DNA of 64,000 bases. It comes from Fistularia commersonii (taxonomy: Eukaryota > Chordata > Actinopteri > Syngnathiformes > Fistulariidae). The stretch spans positions 29,395,758 through 29,459,757 of the forward strand of contig JBBMNZ010000001.1 in NCBI GenBank assembly GCA_037954325.1, given 5' to 3'. Shown here one piece after another: positions 1 to 11,129 of the stretch. Position 1 is the stretch's first letter. The number at the start of each line of letters is the position of its first letter. Under the pieces are notes generated by a model. That model did no database searches. It saw only the letters and a list, made by a program, of their open reading frames with translations, and was not told the origin of the DNA. A program made the position numbers and the translations under genes.

Positions 1-56
1 CGGGTCCAACTGCAGCGGCTCATACTGCTTCACCGACATCTTCGGTTTGCTCCACC
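1..56 (-). CDS. alms1: alms1 probable next exon, cut by window edge
   Basis: An acceptor (AACCTTGCAG) at 57-66 is followed by an open frame in the phase required by the 878-2017 exon, reading WSKPKMSVKQYEPLQLDP to the edge. Short, so support is splice phase plus openness only. Confidence 0.45.
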
Positions 57-3000
57 CTGCAAGGTTTGCAGAAGACGGTTCATCCAAGTTCCAAACTACA
101 CTGATACCACGAGGTTAGGACTGTGGCGTGATTAGGTCGTGCTTCAATGATGGCTTGATATCTCAGCACACATATGGCCTTAGGCAGGAGGGCCATGTTT
201 CAGAATCACCTGACTGCCGTTAACCTGTCGTCAAATAAAATAACACTTGTGGAGTCTGGACGAGATGCTCTGACAGGCGAACCACAGAAACCTCATCTAA
301 TACTTATACTAAAGAACTGTTACACTAAACATGTGTTGGAACGCCGCGATGGCTTGGCTTGCTGAAGAATACACATTCCAATAAATAAGCAACGGGCAAA
401 TTAAGAAAGCATTTAACATCACCCTGACAGGATCTGTAACACTTTTAAGACGATAGAAATCAAATACCACATCCCCGGCCGACCAGAAAACATCCTCCGC
501 CCACCATCCACGCACGGGGATACACCGTACTCTCATTCATGGTTGCAAACAGCAGCGACACAGGCGTTTCTAACATGTGCATCAGTTTGTTTGGTAAAGT
601 GAACTAGCACTCCGGGCTAACGGTTCAACATGATGACATCTCAGTCTATCCACCGCATTCCAATATGGATTTCTCAATAATGCGTAGTGCTGTGCAATAA
701 GAGCAAGACTTGGAGGAGGTGTGTTGATTTTTGCCACACACTCTAAATACTGCACATGTTGCTCTCTAGATGTTTCTGTTTGAGATGTATCCGAGGAACT
801 TTGGTAGAAAACTGAGATTACAAGGAAGAAGTATTTGCTTGAAAGTTAACTGACATTCTGTTGATCTCAGCTCTTACCTCTGGCTCCGGTGTCCTCTGGA
901 TCTGTGTTGCTGAAGGTGGTGGACAGCATGGTAGGAGATTCCCTCTGCAGTAACCTGCTCACTCTGTCAGTCAGGGAGCTCTCGCTACTCCGGCCACTCG
1001 TCCCTCCTGGATCGGTGTCCGGGGTCGGGGCGGAGGAGGAGCGGCTCTCCACCGAACCTCCGGGTAAAGTCTGGATCTCCTCCTCCAGCGCAGACGCCGG
1101 ACGGGGCCGAGCGGCGGCGGGCGGTTCTGTGTCCACGGCTGCTAGGGGGTAGTTGGCCAGGGTCTGCGGGGGGAGAGCGCCGTCCTGGGGAGCGGCGCTG
1201 CAGCCCTCGGGCTCGGCCCGGCGGGCCGCTTTGGAGGGGACGGGGGCAACTTGGGAAACAGCGGCGCTCGCCGGAATATACGTTTCCGTCGCGGCTGCAC
1301 CGAGAGCTGTGGGGAACGAGGAACCGGCTTGTACCGATGACGTTATCCTCTCCTGGCCCGACGAAATCTCCCTGGGCTTTCCCGAGGTCAACATAGAGTC
1401 CGAAGAGGACCTGGCAGAGAGCAGAGAGGCTCGAGCTCCTGGCGCTCCAGCGGTGGAAAGGGAGTCCAACAAAGGGATCTGAAGTCCGCCGTTCTTCCTG
1501 AGTGAAACTAACAGGTCGTCAGCGGAGAGCAGGCGAGGGGCCACAGCGGAGGACGAGGAGCCGCCAGAAGACCTGGGTGACCTGACACTCTCCACCTGAG
1601 TGAGAAGTTTGCGAATCTCCCGCAAAGCTTTCGAGTTGAAAATAGATTCTTCTGAGCTCTGCCCCGGTCCGCGACCCGTTTGCAAGGATGAATCGGAGTC
1701 CTTTTTAGAGGAGGAGATGTCGGAGTCGAGCTCGTCGCCCAGGTGGATGGTGGTCTGGCTGCTGGACAAACTGCTGACCCTCTGCAGTTGACGGCTGATG
1801 CGCGGCGTGGAATCATGATGAGAGTCTTCATCAGACTGAACAAGAGCCTTGGTGCAGATTATCTGCCTCGCCTCTCCATCCAAACCAGACGGCACGCTGG
1901 TTTTCTCGGGGACCAACGGAACCAGACCCAGACTGTCCTGGCTGAAGGGGATGGAGACGCACGAGTCCACTGACAGAACGCTGCACCTGGAAAACTCTGC
2001 TTTAGCGGGACTCCCGCCTGAAAAGACAGGAGATACGACTGTCATTGCAAGTAAAGGTCAAAGTATTAATCATGTGAGAAACCAGAGGGAAAAAAAAAAC
2101 AAACCAATATAGAAGCAAGAGTCTTTGTGCGAGGTCAGTAAACTTTCCATTTTTAAAAGCAGTGACATTTAGGGAGCCGTAACACACAAAAGGGGCCAGA
2201 CTGACCTTTCTGTCTATGAACTATCTGAGGACCTTGGCTGAACGTGCCAGGCCTTCGCTGGTTACATTTACAAGAATGGCAAAACTCAACCACAACATTT
2301 TAAGGCCAGTGAACACCCCCCCCCCCGCAAAGTGACCATTTTTACATTCCAGGCTTCTATACGAGCTACAGCGATAGGATTTTCATGTCTTACATAAAAA
2401 GCAACAACAGCGACATGAACAGCAAAGTCACAATGTCATTGTACGGGAAACACCTTTCCACACCGCACACGACAATCCATGCTTCGAATCTTTGAATCTT
2501 GAATCTCTCCAATAAACCCGCTGGCTTGTTAGGCTAGCAGAGATCTGATCATAATATTTCTTTGCCTGCCTCTTTCCCTCATCATTATGTAACGTTAACA
2601 TCACTGATTGATAGTTCAATTTATATATAACAAATAATACATTCAAAGAGTAAGAACACTCAAATGAATTGACTTCCATACCCTCAGAAGGCTGCGGGCT
2701 CTTGGTCGGGGTTCCGACGGATCCTTTAATTGTGCACAGATCTGTGGGAGAGAATTCGGGCTCCCTGATCGGCCCTCTGGGGACAAACGGAGTCAAGATG
2801 GTTGAAGGGGATTGACTGATTCCGATGTTGTGGAGATATAACTGCAAGTAAAAACAAATGTAAAGCTTACATCAAAATTCCGTACACATGTTTCTAAGGG
2901 AACGGATCCCCGTGGGCGTTTTCTGCTGTTAAACTTTTCAATACTCCTCCTTCCTGAAGCCCCAAAGGCAATATATATTGTAAATGATTAACACTGCTGA

Positions 3001-6000
3001 ACACTCAACACCCTACATCATTTTTTAAACACATTTTAAACAGATCAAGTAAATCCAGCTTTTTTCTCTTTGCAGAAAGTCAGATCTCACACGGTGGAAT
3101 TCAGACTGTTGTCCACGGACAAACAACTGCAGCCGTCACAGCAAGGGAGCGACCGATGCTGCAGCCGACGGCCGAGCAGACTAACCGAAGGCCTGCCGGT
3201 GGACTGCCACTCGGGAGAAACAGACTGTAACAAGACTGGATAGGGGAGCATCCTACCAGGCAACCTGAGGCGTCCGCCAAACACCTTTACAACAGCAAAA
3301 ATCTGCTCTTGTCTATCTTGCAATTACAAAAATGTAATTAGTCAGCGGGGTCATTGTCCGCCAGCGGCAGGAGGCCGGTCCTCGTAGCCGGCAAGGCCCT
3401 CGTCACGGGAGGGCCAAACAAAGACCGTCAAATTTGTTTGGCTTCCGGTTTCCGGGACGACCGAGCTCATCATTGAGATAAACAAAAACTTGCGCTGACT
3501 GCCCTGCACTGGAAGCAGGCGACTGCGTTCAAGTCCAGCTGGCCTTTGTGTGTCTGCCACCTTGTGTGACATCACGGGCTTGAGAAACATCCAAGCAGGA
3601 CTTCCCGCAGGGTGACCTCACAGCTTCTGCAAACCCAGATTTCTGGATCCATAGCGAGATGATCTCGCTGCCCGTTCACGATGACATCGTCGCTCTTCCT
3701 CCGTGACATCACATTCCCCTTTCACTTGGAAGGCAAAGACCCTCTGACCAAAGCCCTCCCCTCTGTGACCTCATTCAATAAGACTAGGGATATTAGGTTT
3801 AATGTTGTATTGAAACGTTGCGTGTTTGTTCATGATTTCAAAGATTCTCACACTTGACTCTTCCTGATCCCATCAACTGACCCTCAGAAATAGAAAATAA
3901 GGACCCTTATCCTTTCAGCGCAGGCCAGCAAACACATCAAATTGGCAATTTTGGTGCAACAAAGCCAAGCGTCATTTATTTCAATCGGCACATTCTTGCA
4001 CCCGAACTAGAACCATTTTAAACTTGACAAAATACCATTCAGATGATGAGTGCATTCTTCACAGCAACAAATAATCACACGGTTATTAAATATGGTTACT
4101 CTCTTACTGGAATTCGCTCTTCAATGTCCACTTCTCTGGGTTTGGACTGCGGAGGAGTTGTGGGTAGTCTGGAGGTCCAGTAGGGGGCGTATTGATCCAG
4201 GTCCAGGCTGACCGCTGAAGATGCTCTGACAGACGCTCCCGGCTTCGCCCCGCTGGCACAGCTCTCTATGGAACTTGAATTTAAGTCTACATCCAGTGGG
4301 AGATCAGGCCTTTGGTCCGCAAGAGGCAGAGGTACCGAGGCACTCTGCTGCTGCTCCCGGACATCCATCTGATTCTGTGTTTCTGTTCTCTCCGGCTGCC
4401 CGTCCTTCTGATCCGTGCAGACAGAAGGCTGGGATTGTGATGTGGGACGGGTCTGCACCGCCGACCCCGTGTTGTCCCCGACACGGAGAACGCCGCCCAC
4501 CGCTTCCCCTCTTCCAGGAGAGGAGGAGCCGGACATTCCCGCGGAGGAGCTCAGAGTCACATTTTGACTAGCGGCGCCTGAAACCGGGATCTGAGCCGGT
4601 AAAACCCTCACCTGTTGACTCAGGATGTGGCTCAGGGAGTCGGATAATGTGACGTGAGCTTTCTTTTTAGGAGACATGCCGGAAAGTCCTTGCAGAACCA
4701 AGCTGTCGAACAAAGACATCTTGCCCGATGTCTGATTTTCCCTCCAAGCGTCGACCTTCTGCATATAGTTGAGACTCGGGAGGGACTGGACTTTGGCGGA
4801 GCTGCTGCTCGGCGGGTTCTCGGACGGCTGCGGAGGAACCTCCGCGCTTTGACACTTTGAGCCGTCTGTTTTTGAATCCCGTTCAGAAAGTTGCCCCAGC
4901 GCAGGCTTGACACTGGACTTGGACGGCACCTTAAAGAGCCCTGGAGTGGACTGGAACTTTGGGAGGAAACCCCTGTAGGACCCATCAATCCCTATTTGGT
5001 TTCCTGCGGACCACAAATCTTGCCGTCTTTGACCTCCGTCCATGCCTGCTGACGATGGTCCTGGACAGGGCAGGAGGAGGGCTCCGTGGCCGCTTCCCCT
5101 CTCGCTCTCAAACAGCAACTCTCGATGCAAAGCCTCGCTGCTGTCGTCGGGTCGGGTGGCGCGGGAGCCCGTGGAGATGTTTAACACCTCGGATGAGAAC
5201 GATCGGTCAGATTTTTGCGTCCGCAGATGAAGGAGCGACGCTTCGCCCGGAGGGCCTTCTCTTCTTCCTTTGGCGTGGTCGAGGGCCGACTGGCCGTCCT
5301 TGGCGCTTGTGGAGTCGCCACCGACCGAACGGGAGCTCTTTTCGGGGGCTCCCAGGGAGGAGGACACGGCACTGTTGCTACTGCTGGTCGGGATGCCAAC
5401 ATCCCTCTGAAGAAGTTCCAGGAGTTGCCGGGCCGGGATCTCCCGGCTCAGAAAGGACGTGTCCTCTCTGTCCGAAGGGACAGCCGGTGGCCGTTTTTCC
5501 TCCTCTAACCTGCGGGACGTGTCCGTGGACGCCGTCCTCCTCCCGTCGTCGGCGTTCATCAGAGGGGGACAAACCTTCTCTTCGCCCTCGCTCCCCAACT
5601 GCATGGACAAACTGAGACGGGAGAGGGAGCAGAAACTCCCGGCTCTTTCTTCAAACACGGTGGTTGTTTGGCCCAAAGGATGCTGGGACAGCGAGGTGCA
5701 TTCAGAAGCTTGAGCGGTGAGATCCTGCGGCAGAGAGTGAAGCCTTGCTGATGTCGCAGAATTGTCAGGGCATCCCCTTGTAAAAAAGAAAAAAAACAAT
5801 CCATTAAAATACCGATCATAATATACCAATCACTAAATAAATATCGGGATATTTTAGGCAAGTAAAATAATGATTGGCTTTCGCTTAAATTATATTTACC
5901 TTAAAGGCAAGAACTCTGTTTCACTCTTTTGGAATAAAGAGTAATCTGTGAAATTGTCTTCGGTTTCAGGGTTCGCCGGCAGCAGGAGGAGGGCCGGAGA

Positions 6001-6403
6001 CAGGTGGCTGTCCTGGAGTTCTGCTCATGCAGAAGGACTGAATGTTACATGCAGGCCAGGAACCAGGGCTGACAGTGTCAATAGGACTGGAGAACGATTC
6101 AAACTCTACTACATTCTAAGAAAAGATCTCTCACTGCCTTCTACTTTCAAACATCGAGCCGGATTGTCAGCGCGGAGGATTTCAGAGACGATAGACGTTT
6201 CGAAAGCAACCGAAAACAGAGAAAATCAGACGTAGCTCATGGCAGTACATACCGAGCTGCACGCCCTTTGCGACCTCTGCCGGCCCGGGAGGCCTCCGGT
6301 CCCGACCATCGCTCTGGAGACCTTCGGCTTCCGGTTGCTTCGTCCTTTGTCCAAAACCACGACCTGTCTCTTGAACTGCGGCCAACTGAAGACTCGCCGC
6401 CAT
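1..6403 (-). CDS. alms1: alms1, Alström syndrome protein 1 (5' part, six exons, 3' end off the window)
   Basis: Large scaffold protein of the centrosome and ciliary basal body. Exons in transcript order: 6253-6403 (start, tentative), 5900-6020, 4108-5776, 2682-2841, 878-2017 and 1-56 (continues left). All junctions are GT/AG and the phases agree across every join. Recognisable ALMS1 blocks are an N-terminal segment with DYSLFQKSE and FLPLRGCPD followed by SLSQHPL, a central FDSLVLQGLSGMSPKKKA block, and ERIP joined across an intron to LYLHNIGISQSPSTILTPF and then PRGPIREPEFSPTDL. The rest is Ser-rich, low-complexity and probably disordered, as in the family. The giant tandem-repeat exon of mammalian ALMS1 is not present: one 1.67-kb exon takes its place. 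The family assignment rests on remembered human sequence and is strong; the start codon and the leftmost exon are less certain. Confidence 0.85.
57..877 (-). other. alms1 intron
   Basis: Intron with no recognisable element. Base composition is near neutral and no repeat or exon-like frame stands out. Confidence 0.5.
878..2017 (-). CDS. alms1: alms1 exon (Ser-rich, SVDSCVSIPFSQDSLG)
   Basis: This 1140-bp exon runs from the acceptor CTTTTCAG to the donor AGAG-GTAAGA. It opens GSPAKAEFSRCSVLSVDS and includes the amphipathic stretch SKALREIRKLLTQVESV and, near the end, SLTDRVSRLLQRESP. It is open throughout and GC-rich, which creates several shadow frames on the plus strand. Confidence 0.85.
2018..2681 (-). 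other. alms1 intron
   Basis: Intron with a short poly-C run near 2318. Nothing else is recognised. Confidence 0.6.
2682..2841 (-). CDS. alms1: alms1 exon with the SPSTILTPF / PRGPIREPEFSPTDL block
   Basis: This 160-bp exon begins LYLHNIGISQSPSTILTPF directly after the acceptor TACTTGCAG and ends PQPSEG at the donor GAGG-GTATGG. It is the best conserved block of the gene as I remember it and fixes the frame for both neighbours. Confidence 0.85.
2842..4107 (-). other. alms1 intron
   Basis: A 1.27-kb intron. Frames around 3087-3590 are open on the minus strand but have no suitable splice pair or family resemblance. No repeat is recognised. Confidence 0.55.
4108..5776 (-). CDS. alms1: alms1 large exon (Ser-rich)
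   Basis: This is a 1669-bp open exon from the acceptor TTTTTTACAAG to the donor CCA-GTAAGA, ending in IEERIP. It begins RGCPDNSATSARLHSLPQ, carries the SLSQHPLG motif, and ends with an acidic LDLDQYAPYW...EVDIEERIP segment. Between these it is Ser/Pro/Gln-rich and low in predicted structure, apart from short helical stretches such as ARQLLELLQRDVG. Mammalian ALMS1 has a much larger exon of about 47-residue repeats here. No regular repeat of that length is visible in this copy. Confidence 0.85.
5900..6020 (-). CDS. alms1: alms1 exon with the SLFxxSExxFxPLRG block
   Basis: This 121-bp exon runs from an acceptor ending GAGCAG to the donor AG-GTAAAT. It encodes a Leu-rich stretch followed by NFTDYSLFQKSETEFLPLR, which matches the human ALMS1 region around SLFHQSELSFAPLRG. 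It joins the 4108-5776 exon by splitting an Arg codon. Confidence 0.75.
6253..6403 (-). CDS. alms1: alms1 tentative first coding exon
   Basis: The exon ends in a good donor (CTCG then GTATGT) and is in phase with the 5900-6020 exon. The chosen ATG at 6401-6403 has G at -3 and +4 and reads MAASLQLAAVQETGRG onward. An upstream ATG (reading MRRVAGDGGESS) in another frame would hit a stop soon after the splice, so I did not use it. A pyrimidine-rich acceptor ending in CTTTACAG lies about 70 bp upstream (near 6470), suggesting a noncoding first exon further out. The N-terminus is not recognisably conserved with mammals, so this exon is inferred from splicing phase only. Confidence 0.42.
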
Positions 6404-7600
6404 CCCCTGCGACCCGCCGCATCCACGCTCCACGCTTTTGTTCTCTGGTGAAATTTAAAAACTGTAAAGCCAGGAGGACAGAAAACAGTGCGGTACTGCC
6501 GCCTAATGCGAGCATTATTTCTCCGCTTACACTGCATTTGCTGGTCGACACCCAGACAACGTTTACTCGAGTTTCATCCCAGAATGACATTTTACAAGCA
6601 ACACAAATATATGTCGAATTTGGAGCACGGTGCATTCACACACACTCTGCCATAACCACGGGCATCCAGTACTTGACGCATCTCTGCAGTACGCTCATAA
6701 TTCAGACTCTGTTCTGGGCAGTTCACCCGTACTTTTGCCATGTTCATCTGGTTGGAAAACTCCGAGGAAACACACCGAGAACGTGTTGACTTTACCCTTC
6801 GACACAGTCGGTGACTGAAGGGAGACGCGTTTCCACCGGGGCCGAGATCAGGGGCGCCCGACGCGGAGCCCGGCCTTTCCCGAACACACCCCCGGAGTGG
6901 GCTGATTCCCCCGGAGGGAAGAGCCGGGTCACAGTCGTGGAGGCTGCGGAGCCACCGCTGGGTGCACACCGAGAGGCCTGTCGCCTCTCCCGCAGGACAC
7001 GCAAGCCTGCGTGTCTTGCGGAAAACTTCTTCTCAAACACGTTTGGTTCTTTAGCCGCAGGTGCTAACAAGTTGTATCCACGCCGGCGCCGTTGCTACGT
7101 AGTTCCACTGACAAGCATCCGTTATCGGACGTGTCAGGCGAAGCCGCAAAGTTAGCATCAGCAACAGGTCGACGCACTCCTAAAGTTACACCCATGGGCG
7201 CCCTTTAAGATCGGATTCTGGTCAACATAATAGCTCTCCGAGTGAAACTCGACATGTTATATTGTCACTAATTATGTTTAAGAGGCAATTTTAGCCCTAT
7301 GTTCTGCGCCGCTAAGCTAGGCTAAAAACAAGGCAAAGCTAGCTTTATTGTTAGCCGTTAGCCCGCGGCTCTTTCTGCTGCGGTCAGCCGGAGTCAGACT
7401 GAAAGTATAAGTCGATACAAACATGCCGTGAGCCGCAGTTTTCACAGCAAGAAAAATAACAACGTTTCGTACAAATTACCTCCAGTTCAGCAACGGAATG
7501 CGAGGGTTGTTGTTTGGTCGCCACGGGAAGCGCGCTTCCCCTGATCGTATCCTCGCAGTCACAGCCGTTGCTAGGAAATGTGCGCCAACCAAACCAAGCG
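6404..7600 (-). promoter_or_regulatory. alms1: alms1 5' leader and promoter region, GC-rich
   Basis: This is GC-rich sequence with many CpGs, strongest at about 6830-7110. On the minus strand a plausible noncoding first-exon donor (CTGAACTGGAG then GTAATTT) ends at 7480. No TATA box is seen, as expected for a housekeeping-type ciliary gene promoter. The transcription start is inferred to lie near 7.5-7.6 kb. Confidence 0.4.
7567..7579 (-). promoter_or_regulatory. X-box-like RFX site upstream of alms1
   Basis: The minus strand reads ATTTCCTAGCAAC. The right half, AGCAAC, fits the RGYAAC half-site exactly; the left half is imperfect. RFX factors control many ciliary genes and have been reported to regulate mammalian ALMS1, so the position just upstream of the inferred first exon is suggestive. 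Confidence 0.35.
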
Positions 7601-8757
7601 GTGGAAACATAAAACGTCCATGTCGAGTTCAGAACATCATTTTAACGTTAAAGTTGAATTCCTTCTTTTGACTGAGCTATCTTTTCTGCAAGAAAAACCT
7701 TCAAATCCACATCATAGTAAATATTAGACTGTTTTGTAAAGAGGCTTAGTTTGCAGTTTGCACAGTTTCAAACGATCGCAGCTGGAAATGTTTGCAAGTT
7801 TGTCCGTCTTATCGCAGTTAATTTCAACCTATAAAAAATAACCCATGTCACTATTATATTATTCATCCATCCATCCAAACATCCATCCATCCATCCATCC
7901 ATCCATCTATGACCAGGTATTTTGACAGGCAGCCTTGAGACCTCGAGAATGTCACCAGACGAAAAAACAAACTGGAAAAATAAGCAAAAAAATACATCAA
8001 ATTTAAAAAGAGAATACAGGCCAAACCTTTGCATCTGAAATATGTTTTTAGAGCTAGAAATAAGCAAACGAGCCTGTAACAAAGGAAATTCCTTTACTTT
8101 TCCTGGCAAAACAACTCGTAATTTATTAAGAGGAGTCAAGAAAATACTTCAACAAACATGACTAGAAGCCTTGTTTTTCTCCAAATTTGAAGGTGCTTTT
8201 AAATGAAAAAGTGTGTGCCAATCTTGTAAATATTTACACAAGTCTTCCAACATCGTTTAATGGAAGCGGTTCTTCTTTGAAGCAGTTGCAGTTTATTTAT
8301 GCAAAGTCCAGCCTTGAAGATTGAAGCGCACCAGTTTTTCTTTGGCAAGTGTTGTGGAGGCTCTTGGACGTGGTGGACATCTAAGAGACGGCGGTAGAGG
8401 CGCTCCGAGACGCTTAAAAACCCGAAGAAGAAAGCAGTCAGCTGCACTTCAACAGAGTTGGTGTTGACCTGTGGACGGACACGGCCTGCTGTTTGGACGG
8501 CACCGCATTCATTACCATCCTTACGCTGGACGCTTGGATATTACATCCTGTGACACCTCGTGAAGAGACTGACTTGTCGTAGAACTTTGACACCGATAGT
8601 TTTGAATGTATGGACCTGTACCTGTAGCTGACGTGCACCAACATGAATAACTACAAAGCACACTGGATTCCTGGATTCCTGGATTCCTGCGTATCTGCAT
8701 TTACACGACTTGCTAGAACCCAGTCTTGGAGAAAGAGTCATTTTAAGTTTCACCTCA
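7601..8757. other. Intergenic, AT-rich
   Basis: Apart from an ATCC microsatellite at 7864-7908, I see nothing that can be named. Short triple GGATTCCT repeats occur near 8663-8688. Confidence 0.5.
7864..7908. repeat. (ATCC)n microsatellite
   Basis: About eleven tetramer copies with one interruption (CAAA). Confidence 0.9.
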
Positions 8758-9021
8758 TTACATGACGAGAAGGTCAGAGAAGTCAGACTGAGATGGTTGG
8801 GTCATGGACAGAGGAGGGATGGTGAATATATTGGTAGACGGATGCTGGAATCGGAGGTCTAGAGGAAGAACAGAGAGAAGATGGATGGACGTAGTGACAG
8901 AGGATATGAAGGTAGTTGGTGTGAGAGAGGAGGATCCAGAGAACAGGGTGAGAAGGAGAAGGTGGATTCGCTGTGGAGACCCTGAAGGGAAAAGCCCAAA
9001 GAAGAGGAAGAAGAAGACATG
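8758..9021 (+). mobile_element. RTE-like non-LTR retrotransposon 3' end, degraded
   Basis: This sequence encodes the remnant of the C-terminal region typical of fish endonuclease-reverse transcriptase elements (RWLGHGQRRDGEYIGRRMLE). It is followed by the usual tail (GCTGTGGAGACCCTGAAGGG, AAAAGCCC) and AAGAAG repeats. Stops and frameshifts break the frame. The same 3' end recurs on the opposite strand at 38864-39005, 42411-42510 and 49949-50220. The clade name is my inference. Confidence 0.7.
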
Positions 9022-9436
9022 ACAAGCACAAACATGTGAAAACATAATTTTATCTGAGAAATATATATATCACCGATAGCCGGTCTTTTCTTAAGGCCCA
9101 TTAATGGGATCCGATTTTGCAACGTGTGTCTCCCCGTTTTTAGACGATTCAACATTTGGCGTATGGGTTAGTGTGCGTTGGTGCTTTGACTTATTCCTCA
9201 TCTCCACCATGAATAAAAACAATGAATTGCGGAGCAAAATACAAAATAATTTATCATTTACTTATTTTGTTTTTTTATATCAGCAAAGACTTGTCAAAAA
9301 CAAATCCCCAAAAAAGTCACTCAAGGATTCACGTTTGTGCGTATTGAGAGTGTATCCAGGGATTCACGTGTTTCATAGTTTGGATTTTATATCACAAAGT
9401 GAAATTCTACCCCCAAAAATCAACGTGGGATGTAAA
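9022..9436. other. Intergenic
   Basis: AT-rich, nothing recognised. Confidence 0.5.
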
Positions 9437-9825
9437 TCCCTCCGAGTAGCAGAGGAGGGTTTCAGAAGAGACAGAGTGAGATGAATAAACGGCAGGTTCA
9501 TCACCCTTGAAAGGCGGAAGCGATTGTTGAACGATAATCAATAACGGGAATGCGTGGGAAAGAGGTGAAGAAACGGATTCAAGCAGGTTTGAACGGGTGG
9601 AGAGGAGAGTCGGATCGTCCAGAAGGACAGGAGAGGTGAGATGATCTCCAAGCACCGACAGCAGGTGCAGCTGCAGGTCGAACAGACGGAGATGTTGAGC
9701 TTCTCTTTGGGAGCGAGAGGGACGGAGAAGATGTGGGGACGAGTCCTTCAGAGGGACGACACGTGGTAGATGTTTTGGACAGAAGGTCAGAGTAGCCAGA
9801 CTGAGACGCTTGGGTCAACGTTTAG
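9437..9825 (+). mobile_element. Second fragment of the same retroelement family, more 5' part
   Basis: This fragment ends with GACAGAAGGTCAGAGTAGCC then AGACTGAGACGCTTGGGTCA. That is the segment with which the 8758-9021 fragment begins. The body upstream is strongly decayed. The two fragments are therefore in inverted order relative to an intact element, with about 35 bp of shared sequence. Confidence 0.5.
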
Positions 9826-10934
9826 TTTTTTGTTGATTTTCTGGTCAAATTATTTGAATGTTTTGCACTTTATTTTTGGTTAATAGCTTGAAAATGTGTC
9901 AAATTTGACATTTTTTGTCAGGTTTGAAGCACTGAAACTTATGGTACGTTGTCATATATCATACAAAATTGTAAAATAAATATGACTGTCAAGTTTAGCT
10001 TGGACGTTAAATGTCAAAAGACGCCTTCTTCGTCGGTTTAGTTTGTGCAATGCAAATGTCTGCCACTGGGCGACAGCATCGTCACGCCTCGCCCTTTCCT
10101 GCAGGGCCTCCATCACGCCTCCGGGCCGGAGCTGCGGCCGGACGCTCCATGGCGTCCGCTCGAAGGATTTCTCGGGTGCCGATGTTGCTACGGACGAGCG
10201 TCAGTTCAAAGTAAATGTTCCATTGGCGTCCTGCGAGAAGGGCCTTTTGTTCGGCTGTGTCTCGCGGTGAAGACGTGTTAATATCTCACCGCAGACATTA
10301 ATGTGTAAAGAAGGAGACCAAAGAGAGAATGCGGGTGGGAAATTATTGATGGGCTCCGGTCCGTCCTGACAAAGACAAATAAAGTCCCGATGAGCAGCGC
10401 GGAGCCGAACCCCCGCCAAGACCCCGCCGATGCCGGGCTGTTCCGTCGGGGTCAGAGGAAGCCACGACTTGAAGACGCCTCTGGTTTTGTCCCGCCACCG
10501 AACCCCGGCTCCAGCTGTGACGCTCGCAAAACAATGAAAATGAAAACGCTTTCTCAACGTCTGATTTCGTTCGCCGGAACAATTATATTTGTTCAATTAG
10601 GATCGTCTGAGAACTTCGTACGATTCACAAGTAACTCATACTTAACTTTCAGAAGACCTTTTGCCAAATGTGAAGTGATTTTCAAGCAAATGTCTGGTGA
10701 CTTTCGATTCCTTCGTTGTTCGAAACAACGGTGCGCACGTTGCACAGCTTGCAGGTCCTGCTAGTTCTATTTAAACCCTTGAGTTAAACATCATTGGAAG
10801 CTCTTGGTCGATCTTTGGAGACGATGGCTTGACCCCCGGCCGACCCGCTTCTATCTGTGTCACGTGACCTTCACTCGGGGAACTTCTGATACGGAGTCCT
10901 GCTCAACGGAGTGAAAAAACTGATCATTTATCTA
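9826..10934. other. Intergenic
   Basis: Open frames in the GC-rich part (10000-10770) show no recognisable protein. Nothing else is named. Confidence 0.5.
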
Positions 10935-10973
10935 AAGGAAACCTCCGTTTAGATTCTAAACGGAGGTTTCCTT
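10935..10973. repeat. Perfect 18-bp inverted repeat with a 3-nt loop
   Basis: The left arm at 10935-10952 (AAGGAAACCTCCGTTTAG) and the right arm at 10956-10973 are exact reverse complements around ATT. There are no mismatches, and flanking bases do not extend the stem. Confidence 0.95.
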
Positions 10974-11129
10974 CAAGCCTGACGCGCCCCTTCAGCTGCA
11001 TCTCCTCACCATTTACGCAATGGGATTTCTGGAGAAACTCCTCATGAAAGGTCAGAGGGTCTGGCGAGCGCGGGCCGGGCGGCCGGGCGGCCGGGCGTCC
11101 CCAGGTCGCCGCCGTGACTCCTTTAATGG

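Noticed and set aside
10390..10764. 124-codon plus-strand frame
   Set aside because: CpG-rich at first then AT-rich, with no conserved motif and no splice partners.
10935..10973. Reading the 18-bp hairpin as a microRNA precursor
   Set aside because: A 3-nt loop and an 18-bp stem without extension are too short for a normal precursor.
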